From contig NZ_FMAF01000004.1 of assembly GCF_900094565.1 (NCBI RefSeq), positions 496,001 through 560,000 of the forward strand: DNA of 64,000 nucleotides, given 5' to 3'. A program made the translations under genes and the position numbers. The stretch comes from Martinezella lusitana. GTDB taxonomy: Bacteria; Pseudomonadota; Alphaproteobacteria; Rhizobiales; Rhizobiaceae. The notes below the pieces were generated by a model. The model saw only the letters and a list, made by a program, of their open reading frames with translations, was not told the origin of the DNA and did not search any database. Positions 7,952 to 16,639 of the stretch are shown here, in pieces (position 1 is the first letter of the stretch; the number at the start of each line of letters is the position of its first letter).

Positions 7952-8035
7952 ATGAAAATTCTCGTCGTGGAAGACGATCAAAAGACCGCCGAATATATTT
8001 CGCGCGGCCTGGGAGAGGCGGATTTCTGTATGGTG
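7952..8035 (+). pseudogene. 5' fragment of an OmpR-type response regulator gene
   Basis: From ATG 7952, preceded by AGGAG at 7937-7941, 28 codons read as the start of a receiver domain: MKILVVEDDQKTAEYISRGL with the acidic pair at residues 8-9, then GEADFCMV. After that the homology stops abruptly and the sequence becomes an antisense DUF1344 end. The phosphoacceptor region and DNA-binding domain are missing, so this is a truncated relic of a CusR/CopR-like regulator. Confidence 0.75.
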
Positions 8036-8139
8036 TATTTCACCGAAACCCGCTCGCCGACCTTGAAGGTCTCAACCTCGATGTTTTCGGGCAGTTTGAT
8101 GGTCGTGCCCGTGGACAGCGTGATCTGCGCGCTGTTCTG
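8036..8139 (-). pseudogene. 3' fragment of a DUF1344 gene
   Basis: Read on the minus strand, one frame gives SAQITLSTGTTIKLP, then ENIEVETFKVGERVSVKY. This is the conserved C-terminal part of the small exported DUF1344 proteins of rhizobia (a T-L-x-x-G-x-x-x-K-L-P stretch, then F-K-V-G-E-x-V-x-V-x-Y). No start, signal peptide or upstream part is present. It is joined tail-first to the response regulator fragment, which marks a deletion or rearrangement junction near 8036. The remaining stretch 8140-8267 shows nothing recognisable. Confidence 0.6.
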
Positions 8140-8267
8140 ACGAGCAGCAGATCAACACCAATTGGGAAGATAGATCACGAGGAGGTCGTGAGCCTGGGCG
8201 AGCACATCATCTCATGCGGCCTCGTGGCCGCAACGACCCGCGTTCAATCGTCTCCTACCGATCGTCT

Positions 8268-9362
8268 TCAGGCGGCATTCGCCTTCTCCACACGATTTCT
8301 CCCGCCGGCCTTCGCACGATAGAGCGCCTTGTCGGCAGCCTCCAGCACATGTTTGAAGTCGGTGGCGGGTTCATCCGAACACGCAACGCCGATGCTTACG
8401 GTGACATTGATGGCATTGTTATCGAACGTCAGCACCGTCGCTTCGATATCCTTGCGGATCTTTTCGGCAACGATGGCAGCAGCCCTTGTGTCTGTATTTG
8501 GTAAGAGGACGACGATCTCCTCGCCGCCGTAGCGGGCAGCGATATCGGTCTTGCGCACGGTCTGCCGTATTATGTCCGCCACCCGGGCAAGGACCGTATC
8601 GCCAAAGGAGTGCCCGTAGCTGTCGTTGATCTTCTTGAAGTGATCGATATCGAGCATGATGATCGAAAAAGGGATACGCCGGGTTCCCGCTTCCTTGCTG
8701 CAGCGATCGCCTTCACGCTGCAGCACGCGGCGATTTGGCAGCCTTGTCAGCGGATCGACGCTGGCTTCGTTCTCGAGCACGCGTTGAATGCCGATACGAT
8801 ACCACTCCCGCTCAAGCAGATCCGACAGCAGGAGGACGCCGAGGAAATTGGTCGCCATCGCAGGAAGCGTCGCCGAAACGAGGAGCTGATGCGCGAGCGG
8901 CGAAGGCAGGAAAGCGAGAACAATAAGCGATGCGCCGGTCGCCAGGCCAAACAAGGCAGATCGTTTCCAGCCAGTCCCGATCCATTGGCGCGGCAGCAGC
9001 GTCAAGACATATCCGGTGGTCGCAACGGCCATGATACCCACCACGCCGCCGACAGCCCCGATGCCGCCGGCTGCGAAACGAAACAAGGCCATCATGATCA
9101 CCGCCACCACAGTTCCGACCGGACCGCCATAGATCGGCGTAAGGACGAGCAGAACCGAGCGGCCGTCCTGAAAGACGCCAGGCATCCAACGAATGGGATC
9201 GCTCATCGACAGGATGCCGCCCACGCCGAACAGCAACCCGACAGCGACGGATTTCAAAACGCCGCGTTCGACCGTCCGGATGACCCAGGAAAAGGCGTAG
9301 ACGATGACAGCCACTTGGCCCAGGACACGCACGAAAGAGGCAAAATGCGACTCGATTTCCAC
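8268..9362 (-). CDS. membrane-bound diguanylate cyclase (GGDEF)
   Basis: This 364-residue protein has an N-terminal block of about six hydrophobic segments (residues 11-185), resembling the 5TMR-LYT sensor module, and then a GGDEF domain (about 200-360). The active-site loop is GGEEI (279-283), an accepted variant of GGDEF. RxxD (270-273) lies five residues before it, so the product-inhibition site is intact. It should make cyclic di-GMP from two GTP at the inner membrane, affecting motility or biofilm. The ligand of the membrane module is unknown. Confidence 0.9.
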   Translation of the reverse strand: MEIESHFASFVRVLGQVAVIVYAFSWVIRTVERGVLKSVAVGLLFGVGGILSMSDPIRWMPGVFQDGRSVLLVLTPIYGGPVGTVVAVIMMALFRFAAGGIGAVGGVVGIMAVATTGYVLTLLPRQWIGTGWKRSALFGLATGASLIVLAFLPSPLAHQLLVSATLPAMATNFLGVLLLSDLLEREWYRIGIQRVLENEASVDPLTRLPNRRVLQREGDRCSKEAGTRRIPFSIIMLDIDHFKKINDSYGHSFGDTVLARVADIIRQTVRKTDIAARYGGEEIVVLLPNTDTRAAAIVAEKIRKDIEATVLTFDNNAINVTVSIGVACSDEPATDFKHVLEAADKALYRAKAGGRNRVEKANAA

Positions 9363-9685
9363 AATATTGATTTCCAGCCAAAACCGACCTGTTTGCTATC
9401 TATGTTTCCCGTCTGGCGCGGTGGTCAAGCTTCGCGTTCACTTCCTTATGACATTAGCTTCAGCAGTGGATTCGCATGGGCCACGGAATACACGGCGACC
9501 GCGGCTGTGTTTCAGAACGAATTGCAACTTCAACGACATACTCCCCTCGACGGCAATCAGCCGGGAGGTGTTTCCTCCGCGTCGAAACGCACGGACCGGG
9601 CATTCTGCTCGCCTGCAGCAGCCTGCCCCGATAATGGAGGCTTCCACGCAAGCGCCCGCTCAATCCACAGGCATGAGTTCATCTT
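9363..9685. other. intergenic stretch without recognised gene
   Basis: About 320 bases lie between the diguanylate cyclase start and the end of the GlxA-like regulator. Short frames exist on both strands, but none has a ribosome binding site with a recognisable product. It presumably carries the cyclase promoter next to 9363. Confidence 0.5.
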
Positions 9686-10651
9686 TCATCGACCCGGAAG
9701 TAATACCTCCTCCTCGCCTTCGATCAGCCTGAGGCTGCGCCGCAAGCTCTGCGGCGGTTGGCCAAAGAAGCGAAGGAATGCGCGACGCATGCGGTCGCGA
9801 TCGGCAAAACCAGTATCGCGCGCCACGACATCCATGGAGTGACGGCCTTCTTCGAGCATGATCTTGGCCGCCTCCAGCCTCAGCCGTTCGACGGCCTTGG
9901 CGGGCGACTGGCCGGTTTCCTCGCGAAAGATGCGGCTGAACTGACGCGCGCTAAGGCTTGCCGCCTCGGCTAGTTCCTCGACCGTCAGGGGATTGCGGAG
10001 ATGCTCCTTGGCATGGACCAGGGCGCGACGAACCCGATCCGAACGCGGCTCCAGTTCCAACAGGGCCGAGAACTGCGACTGCCCGCCGGGGCGCCGATGA
10101 TAAACAACCATTTTACGGGCGATCGCGCGGGCGAGTTCTACCCCGTGGTCGTCTTCGATCAGTGCCAGCGTCAGATCGATGGCGGAGCTCATGCCGGCCG
10201 AGGTCCAGATATTGCCATCGACAACGAAGATCCGGTCTTCATCCACCTTGATCGAGGGGAAGCGCTCCTGGAGAGTGCGGGCATGTATCCAGTGCGTGGT
10301 GGCAGTCCTGCCGTCGAGAAGCCCGGCCTCCGCCAAAAGGAATGCGCCGGTACATACGCCGGCGACACGACGCGACTCCAGGCCCGCAGCCGCAATGTAA
10401 TTCCGAAGGGCGGGAGTGATGGGACGAGGCACCATTTCCCCGATCACCATGAGCGTATCGGGGAAGTCGCCCAGCGCCTGTGTCTCGATACCTATGCCGA
10501 GCGAAGAGCGGATCGTGCCTCCCCTCTCCGACATGACGCTCAATCGATAGGCTTCATGGCCGAGATCGGCATTGGCAAATTCAAACGCCGTCAGCGCCGC
10601 CATCCCCATCACTTGAAACCCGTCTTCCATGATGAAGCCGATCTGTCTCAT
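9686..10651 (-). CDS. GlxA-like AraC-family regulator with DJ-1/PfpI domain
   Basis: In this 321-residue protein, residues 1-170 form a DJ-1/PfpI (class I amidotransferase-like) domain with the nucleophile-elbow cysteine in VAGVCTGAFLLAEAG. Residues about 215-305 are an AraC helix-turn-helix (LTVEELAEAASLSARQFSR and ARDTGFADRDRMRRAFLRFF). The ATG at 10651 is preceded by GGAG at six bases and is preferred over the ATG two codons upstream. The divergent SDR gene at 10775 is a plausible target. The family often senses small amides or amino compounds, but the ligand here is unknown. Confidence 0.88.
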   Translation of the reverse strand: MRQIGFIMEDGFQVMGMAALTAFEFANADLGHEAYRLSVMSERGGTIRSSLGIGIETQALGDFPDTLMVIGEMVPRPITPALRNYIAAAGLESRRVAGVCTGAFLLAEAGLLDGRTATTHWIHARTLQERFPSIKVDEDRIFVVDGNIWTSAGMSSAIDLTLALIEDDHGVELARAIARKMVVYHRRPGGQSQFSALLELEPRSDRVRRALVHAKEHLRNPLTVEELAEAASLSARQFSRIFREETGQSPAKAVERLRLEAAKIMLEEGRHSMDVVARDTGFADRDRMRRAFLRFFGQPPQSLRRSLRLIEGEEEVLLPGR

Positions 10652-10774
10652 GCGCATCTCCAGACGTTTGTCCGTTTTTGCCGGTTATATGACATTTGAG
10701 ACATTGCCGTCCAGCGTTACCATTCTGTCATTCTTAAAAACAAAAACCCTTCGAAGCAGGACAAGGACAGTACA

Positions 10775-11569
10775 ATGATCACCTCCCATGGAACCGTTCT
10801 CATCACCGGCGCATCGTCTGGCATCGGCGCCGTCTATGCTGACAGATTCGCAGCACGCGGCCACGATCTCATCCTCGTCGCACGCAATAGGCAAAAGCTC
10901 GACGCCGTCGCCGACAGGCTTGCCGGCCGGTACGGAGTGAAGGTTCGCACGATCGTCGCAGACCTGACCGATGGCGCCCAGCGCGACCAAGTCGAAGCGA
11001 CCCTGAAAACGGACAGTACGATCACCCATCTCGTCAACAATGCCGGCTTCGGCAGCGCCGCACCGCTCGCCTCGGCATCGGTCGACGACATGCAAAGCAT
11101 GATCGACATCAATGTTACGGCACTCACACGATTGACCTATGCCGCCGTGCCAGGGTTCGTTGCGCGTGGCAAAGGCACCATCATCAACATCTCCTCCATC
11201 GTCGCCATTGCGCCGGAGTTGCTGAACGGTGTTTACGGAGGGACGAAGGCATTCGTATTGTCTTTCAGCCATTCGCTGCGCAAGGAACTCAAAGACACCG
11301 GCGTTCATGTGCAGGTCGTGATGCCCGGCGCTACGGCGACTGAATTCTGGGATGTTGCCGGCTTGCCGTCCAGCAACTTGCCGAGCGAGTGGGTCATGTC
11401 AACCGAGGATCTCGTCGATGCGGCCCTCGTGGGCCTCGACCGGGCCGAGTTTGCAACGATACCCTCACTGATGGACGCGGCAGAATACGATGCCTGGGAA
11501 GCGACACGACAGGTTATGCTACCGCATCTTTCAAGCGCTGTTCAGGCCGAGCGCTACCGGTCAAAGTGA
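10775..11569 (+). CDS. short-chain dehydrogenase/reductase (SDR)
   Basis: This 264-residue classical SDR has the NAD(P) motif TGASSGIG at 10-17, NNAG in THLVNNAGFG, the catalytic serine in INISSIVA and YxxxK in VYGGTKAF. Basic residues after the second strand (VARNRQK) favour NADPH. It is divergent from the GlxA-like regulator across 123 bases. The substrate is not predictable. Confidence 0.88.
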   Translation: MITSHGTVLITGASSGIGAVYADRFAARGHDLILVARNRQKLDAVADRLAGRYGVKVRTIVADLTDGAQRDQVEATLKTDSTITHLVNNAGFGSAAPLASASVDDMQSMIDINVTALTRLTYAAVPGFVARGKGTIINISSIVAIAPELLNGVYGGTKAFVLSFSHSLRKELKDTGVHVQVVMPGATATEFWDVAGLPSSNLPSEWVMSTEDLVDAALVGLDRAEFATIPSLMDAAEYDAWEATRQVMLPHLSSAVQAERYRSK

Positions 11570-11699
11570 TAGGGCCTAAGTGCATGGAGTGACCGATCGA
11601 GAAGCGCCGGATAACACCATGGCGCTTCAATATCGGGCTCACTCCTTCCGAATGAACTGGACAGGTTGGCATCCGGATTTCCGCGTCAACCTGGACTGC

Positions 11700-12341
11700 C
11701 TATTTGGTCAGAACGACATGGGTCGCATGAGCGGTTGCGACATGCTCGCTGACGCGGAAGCCAAGGGCGGGCAGGTCAATTCCCTCGAACATAGCCTCAC
11801 CCTTGCCAAGCACGACCGGCGAGATTGCAAAATGGACCTCGTCAATCAGACCGGCACTCAGATATTGGCGCACTGTGCTGACGCCGCCGCCGATCTTCAC
11901 ATCCCTGCCACCGGCAGCAGCCTTTGCTTGCGCAAGCGCCGCCTCAATGCCGCCCGTGACGAAATGGAATGTCGTGCCGCCCTCCATCTCGATTGATGGG
12001 CGAGGATAATGCGTCAGTATGTAGGTTGGGGTATGGTATGGAGGATTATTTCCCCACCATCCTTTCCAGCTATCATCCGGCCATTCGCCGCGGATCGGGC
12101 CAAACATGTTTCGGCCAAGAATGAAGGCGCCGAAATTGGCCATCCCCCGCGCGGCATAGTCATCGTCCACATCGGTCGAGCCCTCCTCCTTCCCGAACAT
12201 CTGCTGGAACGTGCGCGTGCGGAAAAACCAGCTGTGAAGCTCCATTCCACGCTTGCCCAGCGGATCATTGAGGCTCTGCTCGGGTCCCGCACCAAAACCG
12301 TCAACGGAGAGGGAAAATGCTGCAACTCGCACCTTGCTCAT
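11700..12341 (-). CDS. dihydrofolate reductase-like (RibD C-terminal domain) protein
   Basis: This 213-residue protein of the RibD_C/DHFR fold begins with the usual strand KVRVAAFSLSVDGF and has GRNMFGPIRG, then GGVSTVRQYLSAGLIDEVHF near the C-terminus. These are the NADPH-binding and dimer elements of the family. The ATG at 12341 follows GGAGG by six bases, which decides it over the frame start four codons earlier. Stand-alone members are common near TetR regulators and are poorly characterised reductases. No folate or riboflavin gene is nearby. Confidence 0.83.
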   Translation of the reverse strand: MSKVRVAAFSLSVDGFGAGPEQSLNDPLGKRGMELHSWFFRTRTFQQMFGKEEGSTDVDDDYAARGMANFGAFILGRNMFGPIRGEWPDDSWKGWWGNNPPYHTPTYILTHYPRPSIEMEGGTTFHFVTGGIEAALAQAKAAAGGRDVKIGGGVSTVRQYLSAGLIDEVHFAISPVVLGKGEAMFEGIDLPALGFRVSEHVATAHATHVVLTK

Positions 12342-12552
12342 GACGTCCTCCATCTGATTGCATTTCGCAACTGACTATGATGTCGCATATCTGATGCAAT
12401 AACGCAACTGGTTTTATTATCGAGACAGTTTTTTGAACTTCGTATATTTTTCTCGCTTCTGATGTTTTCGACATCAAAGCCGTTGCCCGGAAGAGCATAG
12501 GAACCGCTGCGGCGCTTGCTCAACACATGACGCACAGTAAACATGCGGCACG

Positions 12553-13179
12553 TTACCTAGGATTGTTCGCGCCCGCTCCGTAACGCAGGCCATCGATGAG
12601 CAGCGCTACCATCCGCCGCGCGTGATCAGGCCCGACATTATGGGCTGGCGTGCAGAGCCTTGCGACCGCATGCAGCAGGTCGTTCGGCTCGACCCCGGCC
12701 CGTATCTCGCCCGCCGCAGCGGCGGCATCCAGCAATGATTCCAGCGCTGGACGCAGCCGCTTGTCGAAATAGGCCGGCAAGGCTTCGTAGGCCGGATCGC
12801 CGGAATGAAGTGCAGCGGCCAATCCACGCTTGGCCGAGATGAAGTCGACAAAACGCTGCATCCACCGCGCCAGCGCTTCGCCGGGATCGTACTCCCCGGC
12901 CAAAACGGATGCCGCGTCCGCACAGGCATCGATCTCGCGACGGAAGACCGCCTTGATGAGGTCGGAGCGCTGCGGAAAGTGGCGATAGACCGTGCCGACG
13001 CCGACGCCGGCAGTCTTTGCGATTTCACGCACGGGAGCGTCCACCCCGGAAGCTGCGAACACCGCCATGGCCGCCCGCAGCAGCCCGTCGAGATTGCGCT
13101 GGGCGTCAGCGCGTACGCGCCGATCTGTCGAGCCCGTTGGCTCCCCGACATCATCCCGCTCGTCGATTTTATCGCTCAT
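12553..13179 (-). CDS. TetR-family repressor
   Basis: This 208-residue protein has the TetR helix-turn-helix at about residues 20-65 (REIAKTAGVGVGTVYRHFPQ, then RSDLIKAVF) and a ligand-binding C-terminal half typical of the SdpA-like TetR_C family. It is divergent from an SDR gene, and the 120 bases between carry two matching palindromes (13196-13240). It therefore most likely represses itself and the SDR/aldo-keto reductase pair. Confidence 0.9.
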   Translation of the reverse strand: MSDKIDERDDVGEPTGSTDRRVRADAQRNLDGLLRAAMAVFAASGVDAPVREIAKTAGVGVGTVYRHFPQRSDLIKAVFRREIDACADAASVLAGEYDPGEALARWMQRFVDFISAKRGLAAALHSGDPAYEALPAYFDKRLRPALESLLDAAAAAGEIRAGVEPNDLLHAVARLCTPAHNVGPDHARRMVALLIDGLRYGAGANNPR

Positions 13180-13195
13180 GCATTTTTCCATTTGC

Positions 13196-13240
13196 TAAAC
13201 GGAACATTGTTCCGTATAAACCGGAATAGCGTTCCGTTTA
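13196..13240. promoter_or_regulatory. tandem TetR operator
   Basis: Two palindromes with the same pattern lie in the divergent promoter: CGGAACATTGTTCCG (13200-13214, perfect) and CGGAATAGCGTTCCG (13222-13236, one mismatch). Their centres are 22 bases apart, two helical turns. The flanks also mirror (TAAACGGAAC at 13196, GTTCCGTTTA ending at 13240). This is the usual two-dimer operator of a TetR repressor and controls both directions. Confidence 0.8.
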
Positions 13241-13299
13241 TCTTTCTAACACAGGACAGTGGCGCTTGCCACAGATCGCTGCGCCAAAGGAGAATGATT

Positions 13300-14049
13300 G
13301 TGCAGGACAAACCCGTCGCCCTCGTCACCGGGGCCAACCAAGGGATCGGTCTTCAAATCGCCAGGGAACTCGCGGCTAACGGCTACACTGTGCTCGTCGG
13401 ATCGCGAAACCTCGAGCGTGGTGAAGAGGCAGCCAAAAGCATCGGAGCGGATGCCCGTGCCCTCCAGCTCGATGTCACCGATCAGGCCTCCATCGCCGCA
13501 GTAGCGGAGCGCATCCGGATCGAGCTTGGCCGCCTTGACCTGCTTGTCAACAACGCGGCCATCTCGCATGCGGGAAGGCCGGGCAGATCGCTCGCCGAGA
13601 TACTGCAGTCGAGCCGCGCCAGCGTTGCGTCACTCGACGAGGTGCGCGCTGTTTTCGAGACGAATGTGTTCGGGGTCATTGCCGTCACACAGGCGATACT
13701 TCCTTTGCTGCGTGAAGCACCTGCAGGGCGCATCGTCAATGTAACGAGCGGCGTCGGCTCGCTGACGTTGAACGCTGACCCGAACTTTCCCTATCGCTCG
13801 GGATTCGGCGTCGTCTACGCCGCATCGAAGACTGCCCTCAATGCGATCACGCTTTCCTTCGCGATTGAACTCGAATCGACAAACATCAAGGTCAATGCCG
13901 CAGGTCCGGGCTTCACCGCAACCGCCCTCAACAACTTCGAGGGCATCGAGACGGTCGAACAGGGTGCCCGCAACCCCGTGCGCGTCGCCCTCGACGTGAA
14001 CGGCCCGACGGGCACGTTTACGAGCGCGGAAGGCCCGCTCCCTTGGTGA
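13300..14049 (+). CDS. short-chain dehydrogenase/reductase (SDR), carbonyl-reductase-like
   Basis: This 249-residue SDR has the cofactor motif TGANQGIG, NNAAIS, the catalytic serine in VNVTSGVGS and YxxxK in VVYAASKTAL. The open frame reaches back to 12805, but AAAGGAG at 13286-13292 is correctly spaced (seven bases) from the GTG at 13300 and too close to the ATG at 13294, so GTG is taken as the start. TGANQGIG is typical of the carbonyl reductase branch. It is followed by an aldo-keto reductase gene, probably one operon under the TetR operator. Confidence 0.85.
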   Translation: MQDKPVALVTGANQGIGLQIARELAANGYTVLVGSRNLERGEEAAKSIGADARALQLDVTDQASIAAVAERIRIELGRLDLLVNNAAISHAGRPGRSLAEILQSSRASVASLDEVRAVFETNVFGVIAVTQAILPLLREAPAGRIVNVTSGVGSLTLNADPNFPYRSGFGVVYAASKTALNAITLSFAIELESTNIKVNAAGPGFTATALNNFEGIETVEQGARNPVRVALDVNGPTGTFTSAEGPLPW

Positions 14050-14120
14050 TGCGCGCGCGGGAAATTTGACGCAGCAGGTGGGCACCGCCCCGGATCACTG
14101 AACAGAAGAAGGAATAGACC

Positions 14121-15152
14121 ATGCAATATCGCACGCTGGGAAAAACCGGCATCAAAGTCAGCCCTTATTGCCTCGGCGCGATGATGTTCGGCGCCGCCGG
14201 CAATCCCGATCACGACGAAGGCATCCGGATCATCCACAAGGCCCTGGATGCAGGCATCAACTTCATCGACACCGCCGATGCGTATAGCCGAGGTGAATCG
14301 GAAGAGATCGTGGGCAAGGCGCTCAAGGGCAGGCGCGATAATATCGTGCTGGCCACGAAGGCGCATATCCCGATGGGTGACGATCCTAACCAACAGGGCA
14401 ATTCGCGGCGCTGGCTCATGCGCGCCGTGGAGGACTCCTTGCGCCGGTTGCAGACCGACCACATCGACCTCTTCCAGATCCATCGGCCGGCACCGGATAC
14501 CGACATCGAGGAAACCCTTTCCGCCCTCACCGACCTGATGCGGGCGGGGAAAGTGCGCGCCATCGGCTCTTCGACATTCCCGGTCTCGGAGATCATCGAA
14601 GCGCAGTGGATCGCGGAACGGCGCGGGCTGGCGCGCTTCCGCACCGAACAGCCGCCCTATTCCATCCTGAACCGCGGCATCGAACGCGAGGTACTGCCTG
14701 CCTGTGAGCGCTACGGAATGGGTGCGATGGTCTGGAGCCCGCTGGCGATGGGCATGCTCACCGGCCGCTACCGCAAGGGCGAACCACAGCCCGATAGCGG
14801 ACGCGCCAGACGTTTTCCGAAGCAGATGTCCGACGAACGCAGGCTGGACGCGGTCGAGCAGCTTATTCCCCTGGCGCAGGAAGCAGGGCTGCCGCTGGCG
14901 CATATGGCCTTGGGTTTCGTGATGGCACATCCCGGCGTCACATCCGCAATAATCGGTCCTCGCAAGATGGAGCACTTCGACGATCTGCTCGCGGCCTCCG
15001 AGGTCCGATTGACCGACGAGATCCTTGATCAGATCGACGCGATCGTCCCACCCGGCACCGATATCGGGCCGCTTGAGGCGAACTACAATCCGCCGGCGAT
15101 TTTGAAGGCGGCGTTGCGCCGCAGGTCTATGACCGACCGCGCCGCCGCATAG
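14121..15152 (+). CDS. aldo-keto reductase
   Basis: This 343-residue NADPH-dependent oxidoreductase has a TIM barrel. The tetrad can be read as Asp and Tyr in FIDTADAYSRGESEE, Lys in VLATKAH and His in LFQIHRPAP. The ribosome binding site GAAGGA is well placed before the ATG. It lies 71 bases after the SDR gene on the same strand and ends before a strong hairpin, so the SDR and AKR genes probably form a two-gene, TetR-controlled aldehyde or ketone reduction unit. Confidence 0.9.
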   Translation: MQYRTLGKTGIKVSPYCLGAMMFGAAGNPDHDEGIRIIHKALDAGINFIDTADAYSRGESEEIVGKALKGRRDNIVLATKAHIPMGDDPNQQGNSRRWLMRAVEDSLRRLQTDHIDLFQIHRPAPDTDIEETLSALTDLMRAGKVRAIGSSTFPVSEIIEAQWIAERRGLARFRTEQPPYSILNRGIEREVLPACERYGMGAMVWSPLAMGMLTGRYRKGEPQPDSGRARRFPKQMSDERRLDAVEQLIPLAQEAGLPLAHMALGFVMAHPGVTSAIIGPRKMEHFDDLLAASEVRLTDEILDQIDAIVPPGTDIGPLEANYNPPAILKAALRRRSMTDRAAA

Positions 15153-15166
15153 GCAAGGCAAAGACC

Positions 15167-15192
15167 CCGTGTCCTGGAACCTTAGGACACGG
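15167..15192 (+). terminator. hairpin after aldo-keto reductase gene
   Basis: CCGTGTCCT (15167-15175) and AGGACACGG (15184-15192) pair perfectly over nine bases with an eight-base loop, 15 bases after the stop. No T-run follows, so it may act as a Rho-dependent or 3'-stabilising structure. Confidence 0.55.
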
Positions 15193-15308
15193 CTGCCGGC
15201 CGGAGGAATACCATGAGGAGGAAGCTACATCGCTTGACATAAGCAGCACGGCCGAGAACATGGCGCGACTTTGTATTTGCCGATCTCCTCAATCAGAGAA
15301 CCGTAAAG

Positions 15309-16202
15309 ATGCGCTCCTTCCTGCTGTTGCCTCTCCTCTTCTCTTTCGCCCCTCTTTCCGCTGCGGCGGCCGGAACCCCATGTGCCGAGCTTGTCGACAG
15401 CAGCGCAGTCGTCCAACATAGGGATGGCTTTGCCATCTCCGAACTGCACGATGGCTGTGCGGTGACAAACGGACTTTTCAAGTCCGGCAACAGAATGGGA
15501 TGGACTTTCGATCGCGCGGAATTGAAGGGCGACGACCTTGTCGCCTTCCTCAAGACCATCGCCAGCAAGCCCAACCATGTTCCCACCTGGGGACGATTCT
15601 CCGTCGAAGGCATGCGCTTTACACCGCTGTTGGACAATGCGCTTGCCAACTACATCGCCACGGCCCAGCAATGGCCGATGGATATTTCGGGCGCATTTCG
15701 CTTCGACCCCAAGGACGGCTATCTGGACATTCAGGAGTTGGACCTCACCAATCTACGCCTCGGCAAAGCGTCCCTATCGGCTGAGCTCACCCTGCCCAAA
15801 GACACGAATGTGCAGACATTGACCCAAGGCGGTTCTGTCGGCCTGACGCATCTGCGCTTCCGGCTCGATAATCAGGGTCTGTTCGAGGGAATGGCCGTCC
15901 CGTCGCTTGCCGCATTTCAACAGCAGCTGACGGGCGCGGACGATCCCGAGCAGGGCATCAACCAATTGCGCGGCAACGCCGTGGCGGCCCTACAGATTCT
16001 TCCGGACAACCAGATCGACGCGGAATCAAAAAAGGCCCTACTTCGCTTCGTGCAGGATCTGCCGCATCCGACGGGCTTCTTTACCCTCGATCTCGCCTTC
16101 GACAAACCCTTGCAAATCGGCTCGCTCGGTCTCGACGCCACACAACTGGCCCGGACCGCTTTGGCAGGTGCAAAGATTTCGGTCAGCTACAAAGCGCGCT
16201 GA
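15309..16202 (+). CDS. exported protein of unknown function
   Basis: This 297-residue protein opens with a clear Sec signal peptide (residues 1-21, MRSFLLLPLLFSFAPLSAAAAG, cleavage probably after AAA), followed by cysteines at about 25 and 49 that could form a disulfide. The rest is soluble, with beta-rich repeats of the type seen in periplasmic binding or lipid-handling proteins. I do not recognise the family. It stands alone, flanked by a terminator hairpin and a decayed SDR gene. Confidence 0.78.
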   Translation: MRSFLLLPLLFSFAPLSAAAAGTPCAELVDSSAVVQHRDGFAISELHDGCAVTNGLFKSGNRMGWTFDRAELKGDDLVAFLKTIASKPNHVPTWGRFSVEGMRFTPLLDNALANYIATAQQWPMDISGAFRFDPKDGYLDIQELDLTNLRLGKASLSAELTLPKDTNVQTLTQGGSVGLTHLRFRLDNQGLFEGMAVPSLAAFQQQLTGADDPEQGINQLRGNAVAALQILPDNQIDAESKKALLRFVQDLPHPTGFFTLDLAFDKPLQIGSLGLDATQLARTALAGAKISVSYKAR

Positions 16203-16222
16203 CGCCAAGCGGCGATCGGTCT

Positions 16223-16561
16223 TCAGATGGACTTCACCTCGCCGCCATCCATGTGCAAGGTCAAGCTGGTCATCCAACGCGCAGCCGGCGAGACCAGAAA
16301 GGCCATCAGTTCGGCAATCTCCTCTAGTTCGCCATAACGAGCGATGCCCGCCTCCTGCGGAAACCGGGTGGTTGCCTCCTCAAGGGTGACAGCGTGCAAA
16401 GGCGCTCAATGCTCGAGATAGGACCGGCGCCGACCGGTCATGACGGCTTTGGCCGTATGCGCGACAAGCACCAGCGCGGAAAAGTCTTTCCCGAGGCGGA
16501 CGGCGCTTGCCTGGCCAATGCCCTGGCTGGCGTCCGTGATGATAGCGACTGAATGAGACAT
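16223..16561 (-). pseudogene. internally deleted SDR gene
   Basis: Reading from ATG 16561, residues MSHSVAIITDASQGIGQASA are an SDR N-terminus with the cofactor loop changed to TDASQGIG; the frame stops at 16406 after about 51 codons. In another frame, about 16385 down to TGA at 16223, the sequence reads as an SDR C-terminus: GELEEIAELMAFLVSPAARW, then MTSLTLHMDGGEVKSI. The middle of the enzyme, including the catalytic serine and YxxxK (about 150 residues), is gone. It is a clear internal-deletion pseudogene. Confidence 0.75.
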
Positions 16562-16639
16562 ATCATCGTTCCCTATAAACGAAGGCTGGACGCACGCGAT
16601 CACCCGCCGGCAGCGCGCCGGCGGGTGATCGTTCAGATC

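Noticed and set aside
8610..9842. 410-codon open frame on the plus strand
   Set aside because: It lies antisense to the diguanylate cyclase, has low-complexity Arg/Gln/His composition and no family similarity; a GC-rich shadow frame.
12805..13299. N-terminal extension of the SDR open frame
   Set aside because: It overlaps the divergent TetR gene and operator; the ribosome binding site points to GTG 13300.
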